Assembly: GCF_050279675.1 (NCBI RefSeq)
Contig: NZ_JBNNUK010000015.1
Coordinates: 1-64,000, forward strand
Length of the DNA stretch: 64,000 nucleotides
Direction: 5' to 3'
From: Viridibacillus sp050279675
GTDB lineage: Bacteria > Bacillota > Bacilli > Bacillales_A > Planococcaceae
The notes under the pieces were generated by a model, which was not told the origin of the DNA, searched no databases, and worked only from the letters and a program-made list of their open reading frames with translations. A program made the position numbers and the translations under genes. This document shows positions 16,761 to 24,874 of the stretch, in pieces; position 1 is the first letter of the stretch, and each line of letters opens with the position of its first letter.

Positions 16761-16830
16761 AGTGAGTAATCACTCACTTTTAGTATATGAAATATAATGT
16801 TATATGTCAATAAAAGTAAGTGATCACTTA
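16761..16830 (-). promoter_or_regulatory. Consensus promoter flanked by two TetR-type operators
   Basis: On the minus strand, TTGACA (16805-16810) and TATACT (16782-16787) are 17 bp apart, a near-consensus SigA promoter. On one side lies a perfect 14-bp palindrome TAAGTGATCACTTA (16817-16830); on the other AGTGAGT-N4-ACTCACT (16761-16778). The dyads share the GTGA...TCAC core, fitting a TetR dimer that blocks its own promoter from both sides. Confidence 0.75.
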
Positions 16831-16948
16831 ATTTATACGTGTATGAGTTGTATACAATTAAAAAAACAGGTAAAAACTCGTTCCAAATAATCGGATATGC
16901 TGATAGCATGTTGCTTAAAAAAGATTATAGGCTCTTTTTGTCTCTCTT

Positions 16949-17042
16949 ATTGAACTAACGGTTGCTTTAGTAGAAAAATCTTTGAGCTGTTTAGAAGGCT
17001 CTTTTTTCTTCTTCAACTAAAGGGAAGGTTAGTTGAAGAAGG
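16949..17042 (+). repeat. Three-hairpin repeat, full copy (last of the dense set)
   Basis: ATTGAACTAACGGTTGCTTTAGTAGAA, GAGCTGTTTAGAAGGCTC-T6, then TTCAACTAAAGGGAAGGTTAGTTGAAG. All three hairpins are preserved. Confidence 0.8.
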
Positions 17043-17098
17043 ATATTAAAACACCTCAATAGGGCTATTACTTCATTAGTAAAATTTGATGTCTGTAA

Positions 17099-17139
17099 AA
17101 GAACTGAGAGTTACATTTCGCTCAGCTCTTTTATTTTTT
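17099..17139. terminator. Terminator-like hairpin
   Basis: AAGAACTGAG and CTCAGCTCTTTT form an 8-10-bp stem around an 11-nt loop, followed by ATTTTTT on the plus strand. Confidence 0.55.
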
Positions 17140-17243
17140 GTCTCTGTTTAATTAAATCGTTGATATATAATGAGCAGCATAAAGCTAAAAAAATGGCCGA
17201 TATAATAAGTAAGGTTATGAAGACCAGGGAATTTCACTTTTCA
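17111..17243 (-). pseudogene. Possible small membrane protein, frameshifted
   Basis: ATG 17243 gives MKSEIPWS, and a one-base shift continues FITLLIISAIFLALCCSLYI followed by NDLIKQRQKIKELSEM to TAA 17111-17113. That would be a single-helix protein of about 45 residues with a basic tail. No clear binding site, so low confidence. Confidence 0.3.
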
Positions 17244-17351
17244 TATTAATTAAAAGGCATCCACTAATTGACTTATAGGATTTCCTCTATTAATTATGTG
17301 CAATATATAGACAACTTTGGGGAAAATGAGAGTTCTAATTATACGGAGTAG

Positions 17352-18146
17352 TTAAGATTTTTTTTGTGCTGTAAGATGCGCATCGAATGCATCAATAATG
17401 TGTAGAAAATGATCTGCTTCACGGTATACGTGGTCAGCAAGAAGAGGCGGAATATTACTTTTTATTCTACAAGCTTCAATTAAATCTCTAGCTGTTTTCT
17501 TGAAATCACGTAACGCTACGACAGATACTCGATTTTGATCAAGAAATTGGTCTAAGAGCGGTATTGTTTCTGATTGAGGGCGCATATGATCTAAATCTTG
17601 TGCCTGGAAAAGCAGTTGATCGAAATCATGACTGAAATCACGTGCCTGATCCACTAATTTTCTCTCAGAAGGGTCCAACAGGTGGCCAATGAATTTTGAA
17701 TGGTCTGCCATAATTTTTAGGAAAAATACATTTTCTTTAATTATGGCTTCAGGTAATGGTATCAGAATACCTTCATTTAATTCTTTTAGTCGCTTCGCAA
17801 AATAATATGCCTCACGGCTAGTATGGTCAACTAATAATGGGATGTTGTTAGAAATTATTTTGCAACTTAAAATTAATCCTAGTACCTTTCGCTTAAATGC
17901 CCAAATATAAGAAACTTGTTGGTATACTTGAATGTTTAACTGCCTAATTACTTCGGGATCTGTTTTTTCATCATATCCACTAATTTGTTCTTCAATCCGT
18001 TCAAAAACTATAATAAAAGACTTTGCTTCTTGAATTAGTTCGGTCTGATCAGCTGTAAATCCAAGACTTAAAAAGAAAGCGTGTTCTTTCATAATTCGTG
18101 ACCAAAATCGTATCTCCTCCAACGATTGCGTTACAAATGTAGGGAT
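17352..18146 (-). CDS. DUF2935 family protein
   Basis: The all-helical protein of about 264 residues has two similar halves, each with H-x-E-type helices (SLEEIRFWSRIMKEHAFFLS; VDHTSREAYYFAKRLKELNE; NVFFLKIMADHSKFIGHLLD; LADHVYREADHFLHIIDAFD). This is DUF2935, a putative metal-binding helical family of unknown function in Bacilli. The only canonical start is TTG 18122, but the frame and family-like residues (PTFVTQS) continue upstream, and GAGGAGG lies 7-8 nt before an ATC at 18146. I therefore extend to that ATC with caution. Confidence 0.8.
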   Translation of the reverse strand: MPTFVTQSLEEIRFWSRIMKEHAFFLSLGFTADQTELIQEAKSFIIVFERIEEQISGYDEKTDPEVIRQLNIQVYQQVSYIWAFKRKVLGLILSCKIISNNIPLLVDHTSREAYYFAKRLKELNEGILIPLPEAIIKENVFFLKIMADHSKFIGHLLDPSERKLVDQARDFSHDFDQLLFQAQDLDHMRPQSETIPLLDQFLDQNRVSVVALRDFKKTARDLIEACRIKSNIPPLLADHVYREADHFLHIIDAFDAHLTAQKKS

Positions 18147-18284
18147 GGGATCTTCCTCCTCATTTTGTAATAACTATACAAATATATTCGAATTATTTAG
18201 GATTAATGAATTTAATCTAGGTATGAATATTTCGATATTCGTTTTGTGTAGAAATGGACAGTAAATTTAATTAAGGAGACAAAA

Positions 18285-18637
18285 ATGTTTAAGACTATTA
18301 AATGGCGTATGCATATTAATGCAAAGTCAAAAGAAAAAGCTCAAAAGGTAATCAATCGAGTAAAACAAGAAATTGGGGAAATTGAAGTGTATCTCTACAA
18401 CCATATTGGAAAGGTGTAACATTATTTGAGTTGAATTGTGAGACCCCACTCATGATTGATGAACCAGAAAAATCGGTGTTTGAGGTTCTACGATTGTCTA
18501 ATCAAATAGGTAACGAAATATATGTCATAGGACCAATATTATATGAAAACAATCGTGTACAGTTTGAAGGGATTTGTTCATCTTCTAGTGTAGTAGGTAT
18601 TCATTGGTTCCATTTCCGAATCGATAATTTTGAATAG
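18285..18637 (+). pseudogene. Unknown protein, about 116 residues, with one-base frameshift
   Basis: ATG 18285 after TAAGGAGA encodes MFKTIKWRMHINAKSKEKAQ through EIGEIEVYLYNH, then stops at TAA near 18418. One base out of frame the sequence continues KGVTLFELNCETPLMIDEPE and SNQIGNEIYVIGPILYENN to 18637. The joined product is cytosolic with no family I recognise. The lesion lies near 18400. Confidence 0.55.
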
Positions 18638-18867
18638 TGGGCTACTATTAACGATTTGCCTTCCGAAATTAAACAGCTTAATTATTCTTGTTTCTAAATA
18701 TATGTAAATTGACGATAGAGTTGTTAGCAAAGTATTTTGTATATAATGTTGAATTTTGATATAATCAAAAAATTATATTGGTCCTATTATTATTGAATAA
18801 CAAGGCAATCAAAATAAGATGCCCTTTTTACTTGATAAATAACTAAGGAGTTATAGAGAGGGTGAAT

Positions 18868-18950
18868 CAATTGACTAAAAACCTTAGACAATTGAAAAAC
18901 GTTTCAGTGATCCTAACGCTTCTAACTTAGAAAATAATTTAGAAGCGAGG
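18868..18950 (+). promoter_or_regulatory. Two-hairpin leader with short peptide before the MFS gene (putative translational attenuator)
   Basis: Hairpin 1 pairs CAATTGACTAA (18868-18878) with TTAGACAATTG (18884-18894), one mismatch. Hairpin 2 pairs CGCTTCTAA (18917-18925) with TTTAGAAGCG (18938-18947), hiding part of the AGCGAGG site of the MFS gene. A 19-residue peptide frame (18871-18930) runs through both. Ribosome stalling on it could open hairpin 2, as in erm/cat leaders. Confidence 0.5.
18871..18930 (+). CDS. Putative 19-residue leader peptide
   Basis: TTG 18871, preceded by GAGAGGGTGA (5-7 nt spacing), encodes MTKNLRQLKNVSVILTLLT and stops at TAG 18928-18930, 30 bases before the MFS start. 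Its stop lies between the two arms of hairpin 2, so a stalled ribosome would cover the left arm. Short and without a family; support comes from its placement only. Confidence 0.4.
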   Translation: MTKNLRQLKNVSVILTLLT

Positions 18951-18959
18951 AATAGTTAT

Positions 18960-20126
18960 ATGAAAAATCACAGAATCATTAATAAACCATTTATTTTATT
19001 ATTTATTAGCAACTTTTTAGTTTTTATAGGGTTTGAAATGTTGCTCCCTATTTTACCAGTTTATTTGTTAAGTATAAATGCATCTACCATTCAAGTAGGT
19101 TTAGTGACAACATTATTTACGATAGGTGCTGTTCTGATCAGACCTTTTGTAGGGTACTATTTAATTGATAACCAACGGAAAAGTTTAGCCATTGGTGCAA
19201 GTGCAGCTTTAATGATAATTACAATGCTGTATCCATTTCTTAATTTTGTATGGCTTTTTCTATTGTTACGAATTTTCCATGGTGCAGCGTGGGGGGTATC
19301 AACCACAGCCAATAGTACAATGGTAGTCGATTTAATTCCTAAGACAAGGTTAGGAGAAGGAATGGGGTATTTTTCTATCTCTACAACAGTAGGGGCTATC
19401 ATTGCACCGAGTATCGGTATCCTTACCTATGAGTCTTTTTCCTTTGAAATTTTAATTTTTTCCTCCGTAGTACTTAGTTTATTGGCAGTAATTGCGCTTC
19501 AATTTGTAAAAGCACCTCCTACGACTATAAAGCGTGAGAAGCAACCATTTCGATTTTTGGATATGATTTTTGAAAGAGAAGTGTGGTTTCCAGCGTTACT
19601 GACAATTATTACAACAATTGGTTTTGGAGCGGTTATTACATTCTTAGTTCTTTTTGGAAAGCAGAAGGGGATAGATTATATTTTTCTATTCTTCCTTATC
19701 AACGCAACTGTAGCAACTTTAATACGTCCATTTACTGGGAAATGGTATGACAAAAAAGGACCGTGGTCTATTATCATTGTGTCAGCTATGTTCGGGTTTT
19801 TATCACTTGTTATGCTATCTTATGCATCAAATGATATTGGCCTGATTATAGCGGCGATTTTATTTGGCGCAGGTTATGGAACTGTTATGCCATGTTTACA
19901 AACATGGACGGTTCAAAAAGTAAGTGAAGAAAAAAGTGGCGCAGCAAACGCAACTTTCTTTTCTAGTTTTGACGTTGGTGTAGGAGTTAGCGCATTTGTA
20001 TTAGGTATTTTAGCAGAATGGATTAGTTTAGAAATGATCTTCCGGATTGTTAGTCTAAGTTTTATTGTTGTTGCTTTTTTAGTCTATAAAGATTATTTAA
20101 ATGAGAAAAAGATTAAAAATTTTTAA
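18960..20126 (+). CDS. MFS transporter, drug-efflux type
   Basis: The 388-residue protein has 12 predicted transmembrane helices and typical MFS features: IGAVLIRPFVGYYLIDNQRK (motif A-like loop 2-3), FHGAAWGVSTTANSTMVVDL (helix 4-5), and GYGTVMPCLQTWTVQ in the C-terminal half. Such proteins expel drugs or metabolites using the proton gradient. AGCGAGG precedes ATG 18960 but is partly paired in the leader hairpin. A bidirectional terminator follows at 20270. Confidence 0.88.
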   Translation: MKNHRIINKPFILLFISNFLVFIGFEMLLPILPVYLLSINASTIQVGLVTTLFTIGAVLIRPFVGYYLIDNQRKSLAIGASAALMIITMLYPFLNFVWLFLLLRIFHGAAWGVSTTANSTMVVDLIPKTRLGEGMGYFSISTTVGAIIAPSIGILTYESFSFEILIFSSVVLSLLAVIALQFVKAPPTTIKREKQPFRFLDMIFEREVWFPALLTIITTIGFGAVITFLVLFGKQKGIDYIFLFFLINATVATLIRPFTGKWYDKKGPWSIIIVSAMFGFLSLVMLSYASNDIGLIIAAILFGAGYGTVMPCLQTWTVQKVSEEKSGAANATFFSSFDVGVGVSAFVLGILAEWISLEMIFRIVSLSFIVVAFLVYKDYLNEKKIKNF

Positions 20127-20269
20127 ATAGAACTAAAACAAATCAAATCAATAATAAAGTAAAGGTACTAACTGGTGGCAACTCAAGGATAACTAACGGA
20201 GTTCGATAGATGGGTAAGGGGTTTGGTGTATACTAACCAACAATATAGAAATTTATAGTTGTAATAAAC

Positions 20270-20313
20270 AAAAGCCGTTCATCTAGTCCTAACTTAGATG
20301 AATGGCTTTTTTC
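20270..20313. terminator. Bidirectional terminator between MFS and HxlR genes
   Basis: AAAGCCGTTCATCTA and TAGATGAATGGCTTTT form a 15-bp stem with a G-T pair; an A-rich 5' side and T6 3' side serve both converging genes. Confidence 0.85.
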
Positions 20314-20342
20314 GTACTTTTAGATAGTAAGATACGCTATAA

Positions 20343-20687
20343 CTATTTTGATTCATTCGTTTGTTTTTCAAAATCACATAGATCAATCCATTTCTGAATA
20401 GATAAAATGACATCATTAAATGCCAAACCATTTGGTGTTAACTCATATTCTACTTTTTTAATGGAAGAATCAATTAGCTTTTTATTGATTAAGCCAGCAT
20501 CTACTAATTCATTTAAGCGTTCTGTTAATAAGCGGTCAGAAATTCCAGGAATTAAAGTGTGAATTTCGTGATACCGTTTAGGACCTGATAACAGAGAATA
20601 AATAATCATCCCCATCCAGCGTTTCCCGATAAATTCAATTGCTTGATGGTAGCTACTACATTTATGTGTACAATTCGGTTGAGTCAT
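20343..20687 (-). CDS. HxlR family regulator
   Basis: The 114-residue winged-helix protein shows the HxlR pattern: CSSYHQAIEFIGKRWMGMII near the N terminus, then GPKRYHEIHTLIPGISDRLL. Many members sense electrophiles or oxidants through N-terminal cysteines; Cys-5 and Cys-10 are present. GGGAGG precedes ATG 20687. It is divergent from a nitroreductase and two operator-like dyads, so it probably represses that gene and itself. Confidence 0.9.
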   Translation of the reverse strand: MTQPNCTHKCSSYHQAIEFIGKRWMGMIIYSLLSGPKRYHEIHTLIPGISDRLLTERLNELVDAGLINKKLIDSSIKKVEYELTPNGLAFNDVILSIQKWIDLCDFEKQTNESK

Positions 20688-20746
20688 AAAACAACCTCCC
20701 GCATGTGAATGTATTTTCCTCTATTGTAACATATAAAACTTTTTTA

Positions 20747-20801
20747 TTGACGTATAAACTTACTAATGGTAAGATTTATTCATCAACTTACCTTAAGTAA
20801 G
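20747..20801 (+). promoter_or_regulatory. Nitroreductase promoter with two HxlR-type operators
   Basis: TTGACG (20747-20752) and TAAGAT (20770-20775) are 17 bp apart. Two dyads, CTTACTAATGGTAAG (20759-20773) and CTTACCTTAAGTAAG (20787-20801), start 28 bp apart; the first covers the spacer/-10, the second the start region. GTAAG/CTTAC half-sites are typical of HxlR-type operators. Confidence 0.7.
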
Positions 20802-20818
20802 TTTTAGGGGGAAATATA

Positions 20819-21448
20819 ATGACAACTACAACAGGAAAAAGTTTATATACAATTATGGAAGACAGAAAATCAGTTCGTAAATACGATCCTACTTTTAAAA
20901 TGACTCAAGCTCAACTTGAAGAAATCATTAAAGAAGCGACAAGTGCACCTTCTTCAAGTAACCTACAAGCATGGAGATTCCTTGTTATTCAAGATGAAGA
21001 AACGAAAAAAGAACTTCGCGCAATTGGTAACAATCAAGAACAAATTGAAACATCTTCAGCAGTTATTGCCGTTTTAGGTGATGCTGAAATGTATAAAAAC
21101 GTAGAAAAAATCTACACACAAAATGTAGAAGAAGGACTTATGGGTGAAGAACAGAAGAACATCACAATCAACAATACAATGCGTATGTACCCAGCAGCAC
21201 CATTAGAAGTAAGACAAAGTATCGCAACTTTTGATGCAGGCTTGATTTCTATGCAATTGATGCTGATTGCAAAAGAAAAAGGTTTCGATACAGTAACAAT
21301 GGGCGGGTTTGATAAAGTGAAATTTGCAGAGCGATTTGGATTACCTGAGAATGAATTCCCAATCGTATTAATTGCTATCGGTAAAGCAGCAGCACCAGCA
21401 TTTGGCTCATCACGTTTACCATTAGAAGATATTGCTCGTTTTATCTAA
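20819..21448 (+). CDS. Nitroreductase family protein
   Basis: The 209-residue flavoprotein has the family opening MEDRKSVRKYDPTFKMTQAQ, APSSSNLQAWRFLVIQDEET (FMN contacts) and FGLPENEFPIVLIAIGKAA near the C terminus. Nitroreductases reduce nitro compounds, quinones or similar electrophiles with NAD(P)H and FMN. AGGGGG precedes ATG 20819. It is probably induced by electrophiles through the divergent HxlR protein. Confidence 0.92.
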   Translation: MTTTTGKSLYTIMEDRKSVRKYDPTFKMTQAQLEEIIKEATSAPSSSNLQAWRFLVIQDEETKKELRAIGNNQEQIETSSAVIAVLGDAEMYKNVEKIYTQNVEEGLMGEEQKNITINNTMRMYPAAPLEVRQSIATFDAGLISMQLMLIAKEKGFDTVTMGGFDKVKFAERFGLPENEFPIVLIAIGKAAAPAFGSSRLPLEDIARFI

Positions 21449-21470
21449 ATAACATAGCAAGTTAAAGATT

Positions 21471-21503
21471 CAGCAGAAACGAATTTGTTTCTGCTGTTTT
21501 TTT
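21471..21503 (+). terminator. Terminator after nitroreductase
   Basis: CAGCAGAAAC and GTTTCTGCTG form a 10-bp stem around GAATTT, followed by T7. Confidence 0.9.
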
Positions 21504-21589
21504 GTGGAATTTTATAAAAATTGGGTGAAAGAGGGAAATAGCTTTATTAATAGAATTATATAAAGTACAAATTGAAGGGAGTTTAGATA

Positions 21590-22012
21590 ATGAATAATAA
21601 ATTAATGCGGGTTGGAACTACTTATATTCCAGTAACAAATGTAGAAATTTCGGCAAAGTGGTATGTCAATAATTTGGGTGCTGTACTTAGCTATCAAGAC
21701 GAAGAGAAGGTGATTCTTAATCTAGCAGATCAAAGCTTTTTCTTGGTGAAAGCAGAAGGAAATCAAAGTTCGAATTTCATCGATAGTAACGGCAATGAAC
21801 GTTTTTCGATGACATTTGAGGTAGATGGGTTCAGTGCTTTGGAGGAATTACATAACTTCTTTAAGGGAAGAGAAATGCAAGTTGGAAATATTGAAAATAG
21901 AGGACATGCTGGAAGAAACTTTGTTTTTGCTGATTTAGATGGGAATAAATTTGATGTGTGGAGTGAATTGAGTCTAAAATTTAAAGAAATCAAAAATTTG
22001 ATTAGTAAATAG
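21590..22012 (+). CDS. VOC (glyoxalase/bleomycin-resistance) family protein
   Basis: The 140-residue protein has the two beta-alpha-beta-beta-beta modules of VOC proteins: TTYIPVTNVEISAKWYVNNL at the start, and GHAGRNFVFADLDGNKFDVW near the C terminus (DxxGN motif). Function within this broad superfamily is not evident. GAAGGGAG precedes ATG 21590. An alpha/beta hydrolase follows after 64 bp and may be co-transcribed. Confidence 0.85.
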   Translation: MNNKLMRVGTTYIPVTNVEISAKWYVNNLGAVLSYQDEEKVILNLADQSFFLVKAEGNQSSNFIDSNGNERFSMTFEVDGFSALEELHNFFKGREMQVGNIENRGHAGRNFVFADLDGNKFDVWSELSLKFKEIKNLISK

Positions 22013-22076
22013 GTAATGCGCTTTTTTATCAAGCGTAGTTAATGAAAATCTGACATATATATAGGTAGGGGACATT

Positions 22077-22901
22077 ATGCTACAATATTATTCAACTGTA
22101 AGTGGAAAAGGTAAAAAGGTTGCTATTTTTCTCCCTGGTACTGGATGGTTTGGAGGGATGGGGATGCCTATAGCGGATGCATTACAAAAGGAGTTTACTA
22201 CACATATGATAGATCTTCCTGGTATCGGGAAGAGTACTGGGATTGAAGGCGTAGTGACAGAAAGGGATATGGCTGACTGGCTTCATGGCTATGTTGAAAA
22301 GAATAATTTGGATAAAGTTGCTATCATCGGCCACTCATTAGGTGGCATTATTGGTTTAGCATATGCATTCTATTATCCCAAGAAAGTAGATCGACTGATT
22401 CTTTTAGATATCGGATATGCAAGGGTTAATCGTTTCCCTGTTAAAATGTTCGGTAAAACTGGATACTTTTTACCCATTATAAGTATTTGCCATAAGTTAT
22501 TTGGACAAGGTTTATTAGGGAAAGAATCGAATGATGAGCAAGTACCAAAGCCTAAAACAGAGGAAGAAATTAAGAAAGTTATTGAAAAGTTTAATTTTGA
22601 AGATAGTCCTTTTATTAGAGAAGCCATTGAAAACCAACGATCAAGTAATTTATCGGGGATTAGTTTGTTGTTAGCGGCTTATAGGAGCAATCCACCTAAA
22701 ATCCTAAAAACAATTCAAATGCCTTGTTTGCTTCTTTACGGAAATCGAGAAAATAGTCCAGCAGCTGCACAACGAAAAGTAAAGAAAGAAGTAGAAGAAA
22801 TAAAATCCAATCAAGTAAAAGTTCAGATGTTAAAGGGTGATCATTTTGCTCATGTACAGGATAAAAAAGCGATAGAGTATATTAATACTTTTTTGGCTTA
22901 A
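22077..22901 (+). CDS. Alpha/beta hydrolase
   Basis: The 274-residue protein has an oxyanion segment FLPGTGWFGG, nucleophile elbow GHSLGG (Ser at about residue 89), and a C-terminal GDHFAHVQD carrying the likely catalytic His. The acid residue is probably in LLYGNRE. Substrate unknown. ATG 22077 follows GGTAGGGG. A terminator follows at 22967. Confidence 0.88.
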   Translation: MLQYYSTVSGKGKKVAIFLPGTGWFGGMGMPIADALQKEFTTHMIDLPGIGKSTGIEGVVTERDMADWLHGYVEKNNLDKVAIIGHSLGGIIGLAYAFYYPKKVDRLILLDIGYARVNRFPVKMFGKTGYFLPIISICHKLFGQGLLGKESNDEQVPKPKTEEEIKKVIEKFNFEDSPFIREAIENQRSSNLSGISLLLAAYRSNPPKILKTIQMPCLLLYGNRENSPAAAQRKVKKEVEEIKSNQVKVQMLKGDHFAHVQDKKAIEYINTFLA

Positions 22902-22966
22902 CATGTAAGTGGATTTTTAAAAGTCAAAAACTTAATGGTGAAATAAATAAAATTAGTAAAAAAATG

Positions 22967-23011
22967 TAGACTATTTATCTTCAAATAAGAGGATAGATGG
23001 TCTAATTTTTT
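22967..23011 (+). terminator. Terminator after alpha/beta hydrolase
   Basis: TAGACTATTTATC (22967-22979) pairs with GATAGATGGTCTA (22992-23004) with G-T pairs, then T6. Confidence 0.75.
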
Positions 23012-23178
23012 GAGTTGGTATTGTACAAGCACATATGGTAATGGCTGTTTTTTTGTTTTAATAATCTGTACATAAAAAAGATTGTTACTTTTTAAAAAAT
23101 GAAGTGTATATATTTTTTAAGCATGTTACATTCGGAATGTACCAAATAAATCCAAAAGAAGAAAGGAAGAAAGAATAT

Positions 23179-23622
23179 ATGAAGTTTAAAGTTGAAACAC
23201 TCCCTAACTATCGCTTGGCTTATGTACGACGTGTTGGTTCGTATGGTTCTGCAAATATTGATGTTATGGAGAAGTTGAAAAAATGGGCAAGAGAGAAAAA
23301 TCTTTCGGCAATTATACTGGCAATTCAACAAGATAACCCTGAGACTACACTTCCTGAAAACTGTAGATTTGATGCTTGTATGGTGATTTCAGAGGATTAT
23401 CAAATCGATGATTCAATTTGCGAAGGGGAGCTTGCTGGTGGAAAATACCTTATTTACGAAGTCAAACATACAGCAGAAGACATTCAAAAAGCATATACCA
23501 CTATTTTTACTGATTTACAAAGCAATGGATATCAAATTGATAACAAGCCCATTTTGGAAAGATACTCTGAGGATATGGTTAACAATCAATATTGCGAAAT
23601 ATGTGTACCGGTAAAACCGTAA
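23179..23622 (+). CDS. GyrI-like small-molecule-binding domain protein
   Basis: The 147-residue protein is a stand-alone GyrI/AraC effector-binding domain: KVETLPNYRLAYVRRVGSYG at the start, then CRFDACMVISEDYQ and the GGKYLIYEVKHT strand. It lacks a DNA-binding domain. Such proteins bind hydrophobic cations and may act as sequestering or hydrolytic proteins. ATG 23179 is chosen because GAAAGGAAG lies upstream; the longer frame from 23104 has no binding site. Confidence 0.8.
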   Translation: MKFKVETLPNYRLAYVRRVGSYGSANIDVMEKLKKWAREKNLSAIILAIQQDNPETTLPENCRFDACMVISEDYQIDDSICEGELAGGKYLIYEVKHTAEDIQKAYTTIFTDLQSNGYQIDNKPILERYSEDMVNNQYCEICVPVKP

Positions 23623-23697
23623 TAGTTTGATTAGCTTTCTTTACTTGATTTATACTCCAGTATGACCCTGCAAATTTATTGACTATGTTTAAAAATA

Positions 23698-23738
23698 AAA
23701 AGCAAATTCGAAATATATATCGAATTCGCTTTTTATTT
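23698..23738. terminator. Bidirectional terminator
   Basis: AAAAAGCAAATTCG and CGAATTCGCTTTTT form a long stem around a TA-rich loop, between the converging GyrI-like and Amj genes. Confidence 0.85.
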
Positions 23739-23826
23739 CGAGTGGCGAACAATTAATAATCGCCCCCCCTAAGGGTAATTTTCAAGTACGATAGAAATGC
23801 GTAGATTAAAATAAGTGATTAAAAGT

Positions 23827-24645
23827 TTACACAATAAATTTCGTAAACCAAGCTACATAATGAGCTCCTGGAATGAAAAAGACTTGTGCTAGCAATGTCC
23901 CGAACAATCGGGAAGTCATCATCATAATTGACATACCTTTAAGATTCGAATAACTGCCTCTTTGGTTAATGACGTCATCTGCAAGAATTGATATTCTTGG
24001 GTCAATAAAGATGATAAGCAAGATAGTAGCGACCCCGTTAATAAGACCGGAGGCCATAATGGCTGTTGCTTTTCTTTCTGGAGCGAGCAATCCCGCGTAC
24101 AGAGCAGATAATACGCCAATTGTGTAGATAGCTGTGATGACCATATTGATGAAAAATAATTTTACTGGGATATCTTTTAATCGTATATCCTTTACATAAG
24201 AAATTTTTGGCAAGTGAATATGCTTTAGTCCGCGTTTTATGTATGCAAATGTGAAGCCCTTTTTAATCAACGACGGAATCGAGCCTCTTTCTTCAGCTAA
24301 ATGGATAATTGCTCTAGAAAAAATGGCGATAAAAGTCGGGAGCAGTAGAATCCCGATGATAGTACCTATTGTGGAAGATGCAATAATGATCCTAAATTGA
24401 CTTTCGACAAATTCTAGCGTATTTTCTTTTGGTGCTTTATCAATTAGGCTTCCAGTAAAAGGTTGCTGCATCATATTAGCAAGCCTTGATACCATGACCA
24501 TCAAGTTGAATAAGGATAAAGCAGAAGCAAGCAGTTTAACCCTTGCACCGGATAATCGGACAGCGTATGCAAGTGTTTCGATACAATGGATAATCAGGAT
24601 AAACAGTGCAATGAATATTAGTTTCTCAGTAAATAGTTCTGAAAT
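23827..24645 (-). CDS. amj: Lipid II flippase, Amj (YdaH) family
   Basis: Polytopic protein of about 272 residues: LIFIALFILIIHCIETLAYA, VRLSGARVKLLASALSLFNL and NMMQQPFTGSLIDKAP match Amj/YdaH, the alternate lipid II flippase of Bacillus that can replace MurJ and supports peptidoglycan synthesis. It has 6-7 membrane helices. The start is uncertain: AGAAGGTGA lies 4-5 nt before an in-frame ATT (24645), while the longer frame to 24714 has no binding site. It is divergent from the Lnr-like locus. Confidence 0.85.
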   Translation of the reverse strand: MSELFTEKLIFIALFILIIHCIETLAYAVRLSGARVKLLASALSLFNLMVMVSRLANMMQQPFTGSLIDKAPKENTLEFVESQFRIIIASSTIGTIIGILLLPTFIAIFSRAIIHLAEERGSIPSLIKKGFTFAYIKRGLKHIHLPKISYVKDIRLKDIPVKLFFINMVITAIYTIGVLSALYAGLLAPERKATAIMASGLINGVATILLIIFIDPRISILADDVINQRGSYSNLKGMSIMMMTSRLFGTLLAQVFFIPGAHYVAWFTKFIV

Positions 24646-24874
24646 AAAATCACCTTCTCTTAGATGATATATTAGCATAACCAAACGATAAAAACTGATT
24701 TTAGACATAAGCAAAGAAAAGATATTTTTATTGTTACCATATTTTGTTATTATTACATGTAACAGACTAATAAGTTTGTACCGAAAAATGTTTCGTTCTT
24801 TTTTGCTACACTCAAGTCTTAACTATAGAAGTAATTAATAGAGTGAATACTAATAATAAAAGTGAGGTGTAGCA

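Noticed and set aside
1231..17042. CRISPR array interpretation of the regularly recurring repeat
   Set aside because: Copies are spaced by whole genes, vary in length and contain hairpins; no uniform spacers and no cas genes.
1231..17042. Integron attC sites
   Set aside because: No RYYYAAC/GTTRRRY core pairs and no integrase; the resemblance is only in layout.
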